NCBI GenBank assembly: GCA_030427925.1
Contig: JAUICJ010000021.1
Span: 1-50,549, forward strand
Reading direction: 5' to 3'
Length of the DNA: 50,549 nucleotides
DNA from: Bacteroidia bacterium
GTDB lineage: Bacteria > Bacteroidota > Bacteroidia > Flavobacteriales_D > Sanyastnellaceae
Part shown: positions 23,722-32,753 of the stretch, piece after piece
Numbering within the stretch: position 1 is the first letter of the stretch
How the letters are laid out: each line of letters begins with the position of its first letter
Translations under genes and position numbers: made by a program
The notes under the pieces: model-generated
Seen by the model: only the letters and a program-made list of their open reading frames with translations
What the model was told of the DNA's origin: nothing
Databases searched by the model: none

Positions 23722-26061
23722 TCAATCACATGAGAGACCAAACAACGACAGGAATGCGAGCAGGTCAGAAGTTCCGACCGCACCATCGTTGTTCAAGTCA
23801 CCGGGGCACGCTGCGGTGGCCTCGATGATGCACGAACCGTCGTCGGTGTTGGCTGCTGGGTTGTAGTTCGAAGCCGCGTCGTAGATGCAACCCCAAACCT
23901 TCAGCGTCGCGCAGGATCCATCGTCCAGCGTAGCGTAGGGATCGAACTCGACGTAGAAGGGGTCGGTGCAACCGGGGTCCGGGCACGTCGCCGAGCAGCT
24001 GCCTGCGCAGTAAGCCACGGAGAGGTTTTCCGTTCCAACGGTCAGGGCGTAGTTGCCTCCGCCTTGTCCGAGCGGCAACTCCGGGTTTGAGCTGCATTCG
24101 GCGGGCGCGTTGATGGCTGCACCCCATCCCGAGTAACCGTCTGCAGGACCGGTCACTGCGATGACAAATTCGGTGTTCGTGTTTTCCTCAAATTCAGCGC
24201 TTCCCGTGAAGATGCCGTCTCCGTCAGCGTCCGTGAGCGTCACGCCCCATCCGTTCCAGTTGTTCCAGGCTCCATTGATGACGACGTTATCGAAGTCCGC
24301 GTTCGGGTATTCCGAAAGGTTCATGTCAATGGCGAAGTCCACCACGACCGTGGGCACCACCGTGCCGCATTCCGTGCACGAACCGTAGGTTTGGTTCACG
24401 GTGCTTCCCCCCTCAACGAGGCGATTCGCGTACGTGTTGAAGTCGGTCACCGGTGCGCACGTAGCCCCGTTCTGCATGTCGTCCACCAAGTTTTCTTGGT
24501 TCGCAAACCCGTCGACCATGTACTTGTATTCGGTTTCACCTGCTGGGAGCCACAATTCACCCGTGTAGATGCCGTCACCGTCGTCATCACTGAGCGTGTT
24601 ATAGTCGGTGGTTCCGCACCAACCGCAGAAGGGGCCCGTGATGTGAACCGTGGTGAAAGCCACGTCGGCGCAGGACATGTCCACATTGAACGTGGTCACG
24701 TACAAGCACGATCCGTCATCTTGCGTTGCCGCACCGTCGTAGTTGACGGCGGTTTCGTCCGTGCAACCGAGCACAGCAGAAGGATTGCATGGCGTGCAAG
24801 ATCCGTAGGTTTCGTTGACCGTTGAACCGGCCTCAACCAAGCGGTTCGCGTAACCCGCGAAGTCGGTAACTGGAGCGCATGATGCGCCGGCAACCATGTC
24901 GTCGACCAAGTTCTCTTGCCCGGCGAAATTGTCGACCATGTACTTGTATTCGGTCGTGCCTGCGGGGAGCCAAAGCTCTCCAGAGTAAACGCCGTCTCCG
25001 TCGTCATCGAGGAGGTCGTTGTAACCTTCGCTTGCACACCAGCCGCAGAACGGGCCGGAGATGTGCACCGTAGAGAAGGCTTCCTCCACGCAGTTCATGT
25101 CAACGTTGAAGAACGTAGCGTACAAGCACGAACCATCATCGACCGTGGCATCGCCGTTGTAGTTGGCTGCCGCATCATCCGTGCAGCCCAGCGTACCGAA
25201 GATGCAAGAACCATCATCCACGGTGGCGAAGGGGTTGTAGTTGACCGCAGCTTCGTCGGTGCATCCGAGAACATCGCCTTCACAGGCCACGCATTCATTG
25301 AAGCAAACAGCATCCAGAACGATGTCTTCCGCACCATTTACCATGAGCAAACGGTTCGTGAAAACACCAGTGGTCAGCGTGCACGCTCCGTGAACGGCCG
25401 GGTCGAATTGCTCGTCGCCGCCCCAGCCCCCGTTCAGGAACTTGTATTCGTGCGCGCCCTGTGCCATGGTCAAGGTGATGCTGTAAATGCCGTCTCCGTC
25501 GTCATCGGTGAGTGGCGTGCAGCCGCACCAGTTGTCGATGCTTCCACCCGAGATGAACACGCCCCCGGAAATGGTTTCCATGGTCATGTCAACTTGGAAC
25601 GTCACGTTAACGGGTTCAATGAATGCAGAACAGCTGCCATCCGTTGAGCAGCCCGCGAAACACGTCGTGATGGTCATGTCGCTCATGACGGGACCGATGA
25701 AGCGGTCGTTGTAATTCTGTGAGTCACCGCAAGGTTGTCCTGCGAGGTTCTCCTTGCATCCCCAGTCCCCGCAGGCACCGTTGGTGAAGGCGTAGTGTCC
25801 GCTGAACCCTTCCTCCAATTCGAAGGTGATGGAGTAGATGCCATCGCCATCGAGATCGGTCATGGGGTTGTCACCCGGGACACCGAAGTACGTGCCACCA
25901 GCGATGAACACGCCCGAGGGAGCTACGGTTTCATTCGCCATGTTGACTTCGAAGGTCACCTGGTGCGTGGTTTGGGCCGAAAGGCTGCCGATCAAGGCCA
26001 AACCACTCAGCATGCCAAACAAGCGCTTGGAGGCTGAAACATAAAAAGCAGAAGTGTTCAT
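23722..26061 (-). CDS. Modular secreted protein with repeated binding-like domains and GCTD motifs
   Basis: 779 residues. A signal peptide (to about residue 29, ending SLSAQ) is followed by beta-sandwich modules of about 110 residues that resemble glycan-binding E-set folds (DDDGDGIYSITL, EYKFLNGG). The first is about 70% identical by eye to the first module of the protein at 32754-34142. Two near-identical modules (FCGWC, LWLPAGTTEYKYMVD, ANRLVE) lie at about 313-423 and 453-562. Short Cys-containing GCTDxxAxNYNxxATxDDGSC motifs separate modules. The C-terminus, CPGDLNNDGAVGTSDLLAFL, is a single dockerin-like calcium-binding repeat; no T9SS sorting domain is visible. Likely surface-exposed or released and involved in glucan binding by context; no enzyme motif is seen. 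It has its own promoter and candidate operator. Confidence 0.82.
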   Translation of the reverse strand: MNTSAFYVSASKRLFGMLSGLALIGSLSAQTTHQVTFEVNMANETVAPSGVFIAGGTYFGVPGDNPMTDLDGDGIYSITFELEEGFSGHYAFTNGACGDWGCKENLAGQPCGDSQNYNDRFIGPVMSDMTITTCFAGCSTDGSCSAFIEPVNVTFQVDMTMETISGGVFISGGSIDNWCGCTPLTDDDGDGIYSITLTMAQGAHEYKFLNGGWGGDEQFDPAVHGACTLTTGVFTNRLLMVNGAEDIVLDAVCFNECVACEGDVLGCTDEAAVNYNPFATVDDGSCIFGTLGCTDDAAANYNGDATVDDGSCLYATFFNVDMNCVEEAFSTVHISGPFCGWCASEGYNDLLDDDGDGVYSGELWLPAGTTEYKYMVDNFAGQENLVDDMVAGASCAPVTDFAGYANRLVEAGSTVNETYGSCTPCNPSAVLGCTDETAVNYDGAATQDDGSCLYVTTFNVDMSCADVAFTTVHITGPFCGWCGTTDYNTLSDDDGDGIYTGELWLPAGETEYKYMVDGFANQENLVDDMQNGATCAPVTDFNTYANRLVEGGSTVNQTYGSCTECGTVVPTVVVDFAIDMNLSEYPNADFDNVVINGAWNNWNGWGVTLTDADGDGIFTGSAEFEENTNTEFVIAVTGPADGYSGWGAAINAPAECSSNPELPLGQGGGNYALTVGTENLSVAYCAGSCSATCPDPGCTDPFYVEFDPYATLDDGSCATLKVWGCIYDAASNYNPAANTDDGSCIIEATAACPGDLNNDGAVGTSDLLAFLSLFGLSCD

Positions 26062-26089
26062 GAGAAATCGAATTAACAGATTTGGTTCG

Positions 26090-26097
26090 TTAAGTTA
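26090..26097 (-). promoter_or_regulatory. -7-like element (TAACTTAA)
   Basis: Weak TAnnTTTG match on the minus strand, 28 nt upstream of the ATG at 26061 and downstream of a doublet of TTGTGCAG sites. Confidence 0.35.
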
Positions 26098-26129
26098 AGA
26101 AATCGTGTCGACGAAACACGTTATTGGTA

Positions 26130-26148
26130 CTGCACAACAACTGCACAA
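26130..26148 (-). promoter_or_regulatory. Candidate operator, TTGTGCAG doublet
   Basis: Read on the minus strand, TTGTGCAG occurs twice with an 11-bp period. The site lies about 33-51 bp upstream of the -7 candidate, a normal position for an activator. The same octamer recurs upstream of the glycan operon at 36460-36549. Binding by the SusR-like regulator at 36590 is inference. Confidence 0.5.
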
Positions 26149-26184
26149 CGCCAAAAATCCCGCCGCTTCGCGCATTCAAAGCAC

Positions 26185-27360
26185 TCACTGGTACACCCGA
26201 ACGTAGTCCACGGCCATGAAGCCAGGGAATGGCGTGGTTTCATCCGGATAACCGGGCCAAATGCCGCCCACTGCAACGTTCAAAATGAAGAAGAACGGTT
26301 CATTGAACGGATACGGCTGGCCGTTCATGTTGCTGGGCGAGATCGAGAAGTATTCCTCGTTGTCGAAATACCAACGGATGCTGTCCTGTTCCCATTCGAT
26401 CGAATACACGTGGTACTCATCGGCGAGGGTTTCGGGGAACGGCACTGCGGTGGACCCACCGAGGTAGGTGTGTTGGCTGGGGTCGGCACCCCAATGCGCT
26501 GTTCCGTGAACGCGTCCGGGGTCCGATCCGATGCACTCCATGATGTCGATTTCGCCGCAATCGGGCCAGCCGATTTCCGAGAAATTGGCTCCAAGCATCC
26601 AGATGGCAGGCCAAATTCCTTGCCCAATCGGCAAGACGGCCCGGACATCCACCCGTCCGAATTGGAACTCGTGCAGGTCGATGCTTTTCAGTCGAGCCGA
26701 TGTGAACTGGCCATCCGCTACCTTCTCGGCGCGGATGATGAGGTTGCCTTGATCGATGTAGCTGTTCGTTTCATCGTTCGTGTAGTTCTGCAACTCTTGA
26801 TTGCCCCATCCGTTGGCTCCGAGGTCATACGTCCAATTCGAAGGGTCGATTTCGGGGCCGTCAAATTCGTCGGCCCAAACCAAACTCAATCCCGGATACG
26901 AAGTCGGGGCATCGTACCCTCCAACGGCAAGCTGCACGGCGGTGTCGTCGTTGCGGATGGTCCCGATGGCCACTTGCTCTTGGTCCTTCAAGAACCCATT
27001 GACCGGGTTGCTCAGCACCACGGAGAACTGCTCATCGGGTTCCAAGTACGCATCGATCACCACAGGCACCTCGATGGTCTTTGAAGTGACACCGGGTTCG
27101 AACACGAGGGTGCCCGACGTGGAAGTGAAGTCTTCCCCCACCTGGGCGGAAATTTCCTGCGTTTCGTATTGCACGGTGACCTCGTTCGTCGAAGCTGCAT
27201 CGAGGATGACCTCGAAGGAATAGGTCGAGTTGATCGCGTTTTCGAAGGCGGTTCGATCGGAAACGAATCGGATTTCGGCCAAGGCCGTCTCTCCGCCGTT
27301 GTCGCACGAGGAGCACCCCATTGCGCAAACCGTCAAACCGATGAGAACGAGGCGGGTCAT
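26185..27360 (-). CDS. GH16 endo-beta-1,3-glucanase-like lipoprotein with Calx-beta domain
   Basis: 391 residues. A lipoprotein signal (MTRLVLIGLTVCAMGC, lipid-modified Cys16) anchors the protein, presumably at the outer membrane. Residues about 28-137 form a Calx-beta domain (VGEDFTSTSGTLVFEPG, FSVVLSNP). Residues about 150-391 form a GH16 catalytic domain: WADEFDG, the active site EIDIMEC with nucleophile Glu270 and acid/base Glu275, then HGTAHWG and FFFILNVAVGG. The extra Met in ExDxxE is typical of laminarinases. The start at 27360 overlaps the stop of the upstream gene by 4 nt (ATGA). It is the last gene of the operon and would cut surface glucan into oligosaccharides for SusC/SusD import. 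Confidence 0.92.
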   Translation of the reverse strand: MTRLVLIGLTVCAMGCSSCDNGGETALAEIRFVSDRTAFENAINSTYSFEVILDAASTNEVTVQYETQEISAQVGEDFTSTSGTLVFEPGVTSKTIEVPVVIDAYLEPDEQFSVVLSNPVNGFLKDQEQVAIGTIRNDDTAVQLAVGGYDAPTSYPGLSLVWADEFDGPEIDPSNWTYDLGANGWGNQELQNYTNDETNSYIDQGNLIIRAEKVADGQFTSARLKSIDLHEFQFGRVDVRAVLPIGQGIWPAIWMLGANFSEIGWPDCGEIDIMECIGSDPGRVHGTAHWGADPSQHTYLGGSTAVPFPETLADEYHVYSIEWEQDSIRWYFDNEEYFSISPSNMNGQPYPFNEPFFFILNVAVGGIWPGYPDETTPFPGFMAVDYVRVYQ

Positions 27361-28172
27361 TGGGCGGTGAAGGTCAACGTGAAGTAGCCGTCGCCTGCTG
27401 TGCAATCGCCGTTTTGGATTTTACCATGCAGGACGAGGGTCTCCTCCGTGAGTTCAACGATGTCGTAGACCGGCCCCGAATCCCATACGCCCATGAACCA
27501 GCAAGAAGGCAACACGATTTGGTCTTCACCTGACGTGCCCGTGCCTTCCAAGAAGGTGTAGTTCAAGGCGGGCACTTCCAACGCGCTCACCACGTACCCT
27601 TCATAGGGGTTCACAGTGCCGCCATTGTTGTTGTAGACGTAATCGCCGTCGAAGCTGAACTGGTACGTGTCATCGTATTGTTCGGGGACCAAACCTCCCG
27701 CGGGAGAGGAATACCATTCCGTCGAATAGGGAATCGGCCCCACCGAAATGGCACCCGCAACGGACGACCAGGCCCAGGTTTTCTGGTTGTCGCAGCCCGT
27801 GAGCAAAGCCAACGGCCCTTCACAGGGCAGCTCCACGGTGTTGGCAATGGTGATGGAGTCCGAGGCCTGCGCCATGCCTCCTGCATTGTTCACGCTGTAC
27901 GTCACGCCGTAGGTACCCGCTTGTGGGTAGTATGCCGTGTCCGACTTCAGCGTGGAGGTCAGCCCATTGCCGAATTCCCACAAATGGAGGAAGCCGTCTT
28001 CGCTGTTGCTGGTGAACACCACGCGGTTGGAATCGCCCTCCACGTAAGACCACGAGAAGTCGGCGACGGGGCCTTCGGGAAGGTCGATGCCATCGGTTTC
28101 GTACGGACGGCATCCGGCGAGCAGCGCAATGGCTGCGCCGGTCAGTCCGAGGTAGGTGAGTGCGCGTTGCAT
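27357..28172 (-). CDS. PKD-domain lipoprotein at the SusE position
   Basis: 271 residues. The lipobox LLAGC places the lipidated Cys at residue 21. Residues about 30-110 form a PKD-like beta-sandwich (FTSNSEDGFLHLWEFGNG, then TLKSDTAYYPQAGTYGVTY). The remaining 150 residues have no recognised domain, but include several Trp and Tyr residues (NQKTWAW, TEWYSS) of the kind that bind sugars. PKD lipoproteins directly after susD are typical of laminarin loci of marine flavobacteria and act as surface glycan-binding proteins; that role here is inferred from position. The start codon overlaps the susD stop by one base and its stop overlaps the GH16 start by 4 nt. Confidence 0.82.
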   Translation of the reverse strand: MQRALTYLGLTGAAIALLAGCRPYETDGIDLPEGPVADFSWSYVEGDSNRVVFTSNSEDGFLHLWEFGNGLTSTLKSDTAYYPQAGTYGVTYSVNNAGGMAQASDSITIANTVELPCEGPLALLTGCDNQKTWAWSSVAGAISVGPIPYSTEWYSSPAGGLVPEQYDDTYQFSFDGDYVYNNNGGTVNPYEGYVVSALEVPALNYTFLEGTGTSGEDQIVLPSCWFMGVWDSGPVYDIVELTEETLVLHGKIQNGDCTAGDGYFTLTFTAQ

Positions 28173-29677
28173 CAGTATCCTGGGTTTTGTTCGATGAGTC
28201 CTCCAGAGAGGGTGATTTCAGCGGAAGGAATCGGGAAGATTTCGTGGGTTCCTTGCACGAATCCCAACGGACCGAGCACGTCAGCCGCGCGTCCTTGGCG
28301 GACCAAATCAAAGAACCGGTGCCCTTCCAAGCCCAATTCCACCCGGCGTTCGTGGTAGATCGCGTCGAGCAAATCCGCACCACTGGCCGTCACGTCAGGC
28401 AGGATCGTGTTGTCCCCTCCGCGAGCACGTTCCCGCACGAGGTTCAACGATTGGCGCGCGATGTCTTCGAATCCGTTGTGGTACGCCGCTTCCGCGTGCA
28501 GCAACAAGACGTCTGCGTAACGGATCACGCGGTCATTCGACGGTCCATTGGGGTTGGGATCCCCAAACGGCGCTTCATCAGCCGCATTCGTAAAGTACTT
28601 CTTCGGGTAATAGGGGTAGGGGAATCCCGTGGCATCCGTGGTGAACAAACCGCGATCGCCCATCACGTCCCCCTCTTGGAACACCGTTGCCCCCAATCGC
28701 GGGTCTCCCGGCTCAAATTCGCTCACGAAGTCTTCCGTGGGCAAGTTGAACCCGTATCCGCCGAATTGGCCACGGGCACGCTGGAACACGTTGGTGAACG
28801 TGCCCTCGAGTGAGTTGCCCCAGTTGCCGCCAGAAGCGTTCATGAACTGGATTTCGAAAATCGAGCCCGGTCCGTTTTCGCCTTCAAGCGTGAAGATGCT
28901 ACCGTAGTCGGGGGCCAAAGCGTATTCGCCCGAACCGACGATTTCTTCCGCGATCGGCAGGGCCTCGGACCACTTGCTTTGGTAGGCGTAAGCCTTGAGG
29001 AGCATCGCGTTGGCGGCTCCGCGGGTGGCTCGGCCGAGCTCGTTGAGCGACAACGCGCTGCGGTAAGGCAGGCGGGGAGCCGCTTCTGTGAGGTCGGTTT
29101 CGATTTGGTCCCAAATCGCTTCCGCAGTCGCCCGCGGTTGCTGGTACTCACTCGGCGCCAAGTTGTCCAGCACGAGCGGAACCCCGCCAAACGTGGTCAC
29201 GAGGTTGAAGTACCAGTAAGCCCGAATGAACTTCGCCTCTGCGAGGAACCGCTCCTTGTCGAAGCTGTCCATGTCGATGTTCGGGATGTTCGCCAAGGCC
29301 AAATTGCAATAGGCAATGCCCCGGTAGGCCGACTGCCATTCACCGAGCAGCATGCGCGCGTTGTCCTGTCCAGCGAATTGCTCGAACAGGAACAATTCGG
29401 GCTCATCGCCGTCGCCCGATCCGCCTTTGTCGGCGTCGTCCGATACGATGTCGCCGAAGTACCAGCGGAAGTGGGTGGCGAGTTGGCCTGAGCCTTGCAG
29501 CGTGGTCACTTCTTGCTGGAGCGGGTTGTAGCACGCCACGATGGCGGCTTCCGCATCTCCGGCGGTTTGGTAGTAGTTCGCAGCCGTGGAACCGACGAGG
29601 GGTTCGGCTTCGAGGAACTCTTGCTTGCAGCCCGCGAAGGCCACGGTTCCGAGAAGGAGTAGGGTAGTGGGTTTCAT
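28172..29677 (-). CDS. SusD/RagB-family glycan-binding lipoprotein
   Basis: 501 residues. A lipoprotein signal (MKPTTLLLLGTVAFAGC, Cys17) precedes a SusD fold: FLEAEPLVGSTAANYYQT with the typical N-terminal pattern, AEAKFIRAYWYFNLVTTFGGVPLVL (about residues 152-176; TPR-like helices), RATRGAANAMLLKAYAYQSKW, and the C-terminal YADVLLLHAEAAYHNG and ERRVELGLEGHRFFDLVRQG. It forms the lid on the adjacent SusC barrel and delivers oligosaccharides. It starts 10 nt after the susC stop. Specificity for beta-1,3-glucan is inferred from the neighbouring GH16 and GH3 enzymes. Confidence 0.96.
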   Translation of the reverse strand: MKPTTLLLLGTVAFAGCKQEFLEAEPLVGSTAANYYQTAGDAEAAIVACYNPLQQEVTTLQGSGQLATHFRWYFGDIVSDDADKGGSGDGDEPELFLFEQFAGQDNARMLLGEWQSAYRGIAYCNLALANIPNIDMDSFDKERFLAEAKFIRAYWYFNLVTTFGGVPLVLDNLAPSEYQQPRATAEAIWDQIETDLTEAAPRLPYRSALSLNELGRATRGAANAMLLKAYAYQSKWSEALPIAEEIVGSGEYALAPDYGSIFTLEGENGPGSIFEIQFMNASGGNWGNSLEGTFTNVFQRARGQFGGYGFNLPTEDFVSEFEPGDPRLGATVFQEGDVMGDRGLFTTDATGFPYPYYPKKYFTNAADEAPFGDPNPNGPSNDRVIRYADVLLLHAEAAYHNGFEDIARQSLNLVRERARGGDNTILPDVTASGADLLDAIYHERRVELGLEGHRFFDLVRQGRAADVLGPLGFVQGTHEIFPIPSAEITLSGGLIEQNPGY

Positions 29678-29687
29678 GCGGGTAGGA

Positions 29688-32600
29688 TTAGAAAGTTACA
29701 TTCAAACCGGCCATGAACATGCGCGGGCTCGGGTAGAATCCGCGGTCGATGCCGATTTCCAACGTACCGCGGGTTCCGACTTCTGGGTCGAGTCCGCTGT
29801 ACTTCGTGAAGGTGAATAAATTCGTCGCTGCGAGGTAAACGCGGCACTTTTCCAAACTGAGGCGGTCGAGAACCGATTCGGGCAAGTTGTAGCCGAGCTG
29901 CACGTTCTTGATGCGCATGTAGGAGCCGTCCTCCACGAACCGGTCGGAGACGCGGTTGTTGCGGTTGGGGTCCGTGTGCGACAACCGCGGTTGTTCGTTC
30001 GTGCTGCCTTCCCCCGTCCAACGCTCCAGCGCCGAGATCGGCAAGTTCGTCATGTTCAGGTCGTACCGGAAGATGCCGTTGTACAGGTCGTTGCCGTGAG
30101 AACCCTGCAGGAAAACGTTGAGGTCAAACGGCCCCTTCGATGCATTGAAGTTCAAACCGTAAGTGAAGTCGGGGTGCGGGTTGCCGATCATGACCTTGTC
30201 GTCGTTGTCGAGCACGCCATCACCGTTTTGGTCCACGAAGATGAGGTCGCCCGCGACGGCGTCCGGCTGCGCCTCGTTCGCGTCGGCTTCGGCTTGGGTT
30301 TGGAACACGCCCGCCGTTTCAAAGCCATGGAAGTAGGCCATCGGCATGCCGATTTCCGTCAACGCCGTGAAGTCACCAGAACCGAATACGTTGCCGCTTG
30401 AAATCGGCTGACCGCCTTCACCCAAGTTCGTGACTTTGTTGCGAATGACGCTCACGTTACCATTGATGTTGTACGAGAAATCTTCGCCAACGTGTTGGTA
30501 GCCCAAAGCCAATTCCACCCCAGCATTCCGCGCAGAAGCTACGTTGGTGGGCGACGGGTTGAACCCGACCACCCCGGCAATCGGGACCACCGCCAACATG
30601 TCATTCGTTTGCTTCACGAACGCATCGAGGATGATGTTGAATTTGCCTTCAAACAAATCCGCATCCACACCGATGTTCGATTGCGACACCGTTTCCCACT
30701 TCAAATCCGGATTCGAGGTAACCACCGGCCCCGCCCCGTTCACTTGCTGCTGATCGGGACCGAAGGTGTAGTTCAACCCGTTGATGACGATGGACGTGTA
30801 ATCGTAGTTTCCGATGCCGTCCGCGTTGCCGTTCATCCCCCAGCTGGCTCGAACTTTCAAGAACTCGATCCAGTCCTTCTCATCGACCCACGGGCGTTCG
30901 GTCAAATTCCAAGCGACCGACGCCGATGGGAACCATCCGTAGCGGTTGTTGATGCCGAAACGCGACGAGCCGTCACGGCGCACCGTGGCTGACACGTTCC
31001 ATTCGTCGCCGATGGCGTAGCTCCCCCGGAGGAAGGACGACAGGAAGGACGACTCGCCCCATCCGCCGCTTGCACGCGGCGACTGTTCGGCGGCGTTCAA
31101 GCTGTTGTCCAAGAAGGCCTGCTCCGGGTCGTTTGTGGTCAAACTATCGCGGCTGGCCACGACGTTCTGGTAGGTGTTCTTCAGGGCGGAATAGCCCGCA
31201 ATGAGGTTGAGCTCGTTGCCGTTCTTCAACTCGCGGTCGTACCGAGCGACTTGCTCCCATTGCCAGTTTGCCCATTGGTTTTCCGCGCGCACCACCGAGT
31301 TGACGGGGCGGAATTCATAGGCGGGCCGATTCGGGTCGTTCGCTCCGATGCCCAAATCATACGTCGGGAAGAAAATCCGCTGGCTGCCCAAGCTGTAGTC
31401 CACAGAGAACGTGGAACGGTAGGACAAACCCGGCAACAGGTCCACTTCGGCAAACGCGTTGGCCACCACGCGATTGGTGGTCCAGTCGTCGAACGTCGTG
31501 GCGATTTGGTTCGCCGGATTCGCGATGTCCGAGTCGATGAATTGCGAATACGCGTACTCGCCATCGGGACGGGTCACCGGGGTCGTGGGGTCCATGTTCA
31601 GTGCCCGCACGACCGGCGTGGTGAATTCGTTGTTTTCCGCAAGGGCGGAGCGATTGAGGTGGGTGATGTTCACGTTTTGGCCCATCCGAAAGCGTTCACC
31701 GCCCGTTTGCGTGGTGTTCACGCGGAAGGTGTAGCGCTCGAAATTGCCTTTCTCACCGCCGATGATGCCGTCTTGCGTGAAGTAGCTGCCGGTGATGGCC
31801 GTCGATCCCACGCTCGAGCCTTGCGTGTAGCTGAAGCTGTGGTTCATGATGGGCGCCCGCTGGAAGATTTCGTCCTGCCAGTCGGTGCCTTCGCCGAGGG
31901 TTGCGGGGTTGGCCAAAAGTGGATCCGGTGCCAAGCCCGCTGCCACGCGGCTTTCGTTCATGAGGATGCCGTACTCTTCGGCGTTGAGCAGGGCCATGTA
32001 CTTCCAAGGCTCCTGGATGCCGTAGTAGGTTTCGTAAGAAATTTGGGGCGGTGCTCCTGCGCTGCCCTTCTTCGTTGTCACCAAAATAACCCCGTTTCCG
32101 CCCCGCGCTCCATAGATGGCGGCGGATGCAGCGTCCTTCAGGACGGAAATGCTCTCGATGTCCGCGGGGTTCAGGTAGTCGATGCCCGATTGCGGAATGC
32201 CGTCCACCACGAAGAGGGGTTCGGCGTTGTTGAGCGAGCCCGTTCCGCGAATCCGGATGCTTTGGGTACTTCCCGGCTGTCCAGAGTTCTGGGTGACCTG
32301 AACCCCGGCCGCACGGCCTTGAAGTGCTTGTTCGGTCCGGAGGACGGGCATGGACGTGATTTCCTTGCTGTCGATGGTTCCCACGGAACCCGTGATGCGG
32401 CTCCGCTTCTCATTGCCGTAGCCGATGACCACCGCCTCTTCCAGGCCGGTGACATCGAGTTCGAGGATGACGTCGAGCTTGCCGTCCGCAGGAACCGCCA
32501 AGGTTTGTTCCAGGTAACCGATGTAGGAGAAGGTCAATTTCGCATCGGGTCCAGTGACTTCAATGCTGTAGCGTCCGTCGAGGTCGGTGAACGCACCCGT

Positions 32601-32747
32601 GTAGGTGCCTTTCTGAACGACCGTTACGCCCGGAAGTCCGCCTTCCATGTCTGAGCCGCCAACGGTTCCTTGCACCACCCGGGTTTGGGCGAGCAAGGAA
32701 CCGAAACCGACGCTCAGCAATGCGGTGAGTGTGAGCAGATGCCGCAT
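29688..32747 (-). CDS. SusC/RagA-family TonB-dependent outer-membrane transporter
   Basis: 1019 residues. Signal peptide (MRHLLTLTALLSVGFGSLLAQ), then a carboxypeptidase-regulatory-like domain (residues about 22-100: GLPGVTVVQKGTYTGAFTDL), the plug with VVIGYGNEKRSRITGSVGTI, LQGRAAGVQVTQNSGQPGS, RIRGTGSLNN and LKDAASAAIYGARGGNGVIL, and a long C-terminal barrel ending AGLNVTF. It imports oligosaccharides with energy from TonB-ExbBD. The pairing with SusD (10 nt downstream) and the glycoside hydrolases makes glycan import the likely role. It begins 6 nt after the stop of the upstream binding-protein gene. Confidence 0.96.
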   Translation of the reverse strand: MRHLLTLTALLSVGFGSLLAQTRVVQGTVGGSDMEGGLPGVTVVQKGTYTGAFTDLDGRYSIEVTGPDAKLTFSYIGYLEQTLAVPADGKLDVILELDVTGLEEAVVIGYGNEKRSRITGSVGTIDSKEITSMPVLRTEQALQGRAAGVQVTQNSGQPGSTQSIRIRGTGSLNNAEPLFVVDGIPQSGIDYLNPADIESISVLKDAASAAIYGARGGNGVILVTTKKGSAGAPPQISYETYYGIQEPWKYMALLNAEEYGILMNESRVAAGLAPDPLLANPATLGEGTDWQDEIFQRAPIMNHSFSYTQGSSVGSTAITGSYFTQDGIIGGEKGNFERYTFRVNTTQTGGERFRMGQNVNITHLNRSALAENNEFTTPVVRALNMDPTTPVTRPDGEYAYSQFIDSDIANPANQIATTFDDWTTNRVVANAFAEVDLLPGLSYRSTFSVDYSLGSQRIFFPTYDLGIGANDPNRPAYEFRPVNSVVRAENQWANWQWEQVARYDRELKNGNELNLIAGYSALKNTYQNVVASRDSLTTNDPEQAFLDNSLNAAEQSPRASGGWGESSFLSSFLRGSYAIGDEWNVSATVRRDGSSRFGINNRYGWFPSASVAWNLTERPWVDEKDWIEFLKVRASWGMNGNADGIGNYDYTSIVINGLNYTFGPDQQQVNGAGPVVTSNPDLKWETVSQSNIGVDADLFEGKFNIILDAFVKQTNDMLAVVPIAGVVGFNPSPTNVASARNAGVELALGYQHVGEDFSYNINGNVSVIRNKVTNLGEGGQPISSGNVFGSGDFTALTEIGMPMAYFHGFETAGVFQTQAEADANEAQPDAVAGDLIFVDQNGDGVLDNDDKVMIGNPHPDFTYGLNFNASKGPFDLNVFLQGSHGNDLYNGIFRYDLNMTNLPISALERWTGEGSTNEQPRLSHTDPNRNNRVSDRFVEDGSYMRIKNVQLGYNLPESVLDRLSLEKCRVYLAATNLFTFTKYSGLDPEVGTRGTLEIGIDRGFYPSPRMFMAGLNVTF

Positions 32748-32753
32748 GCGTGC

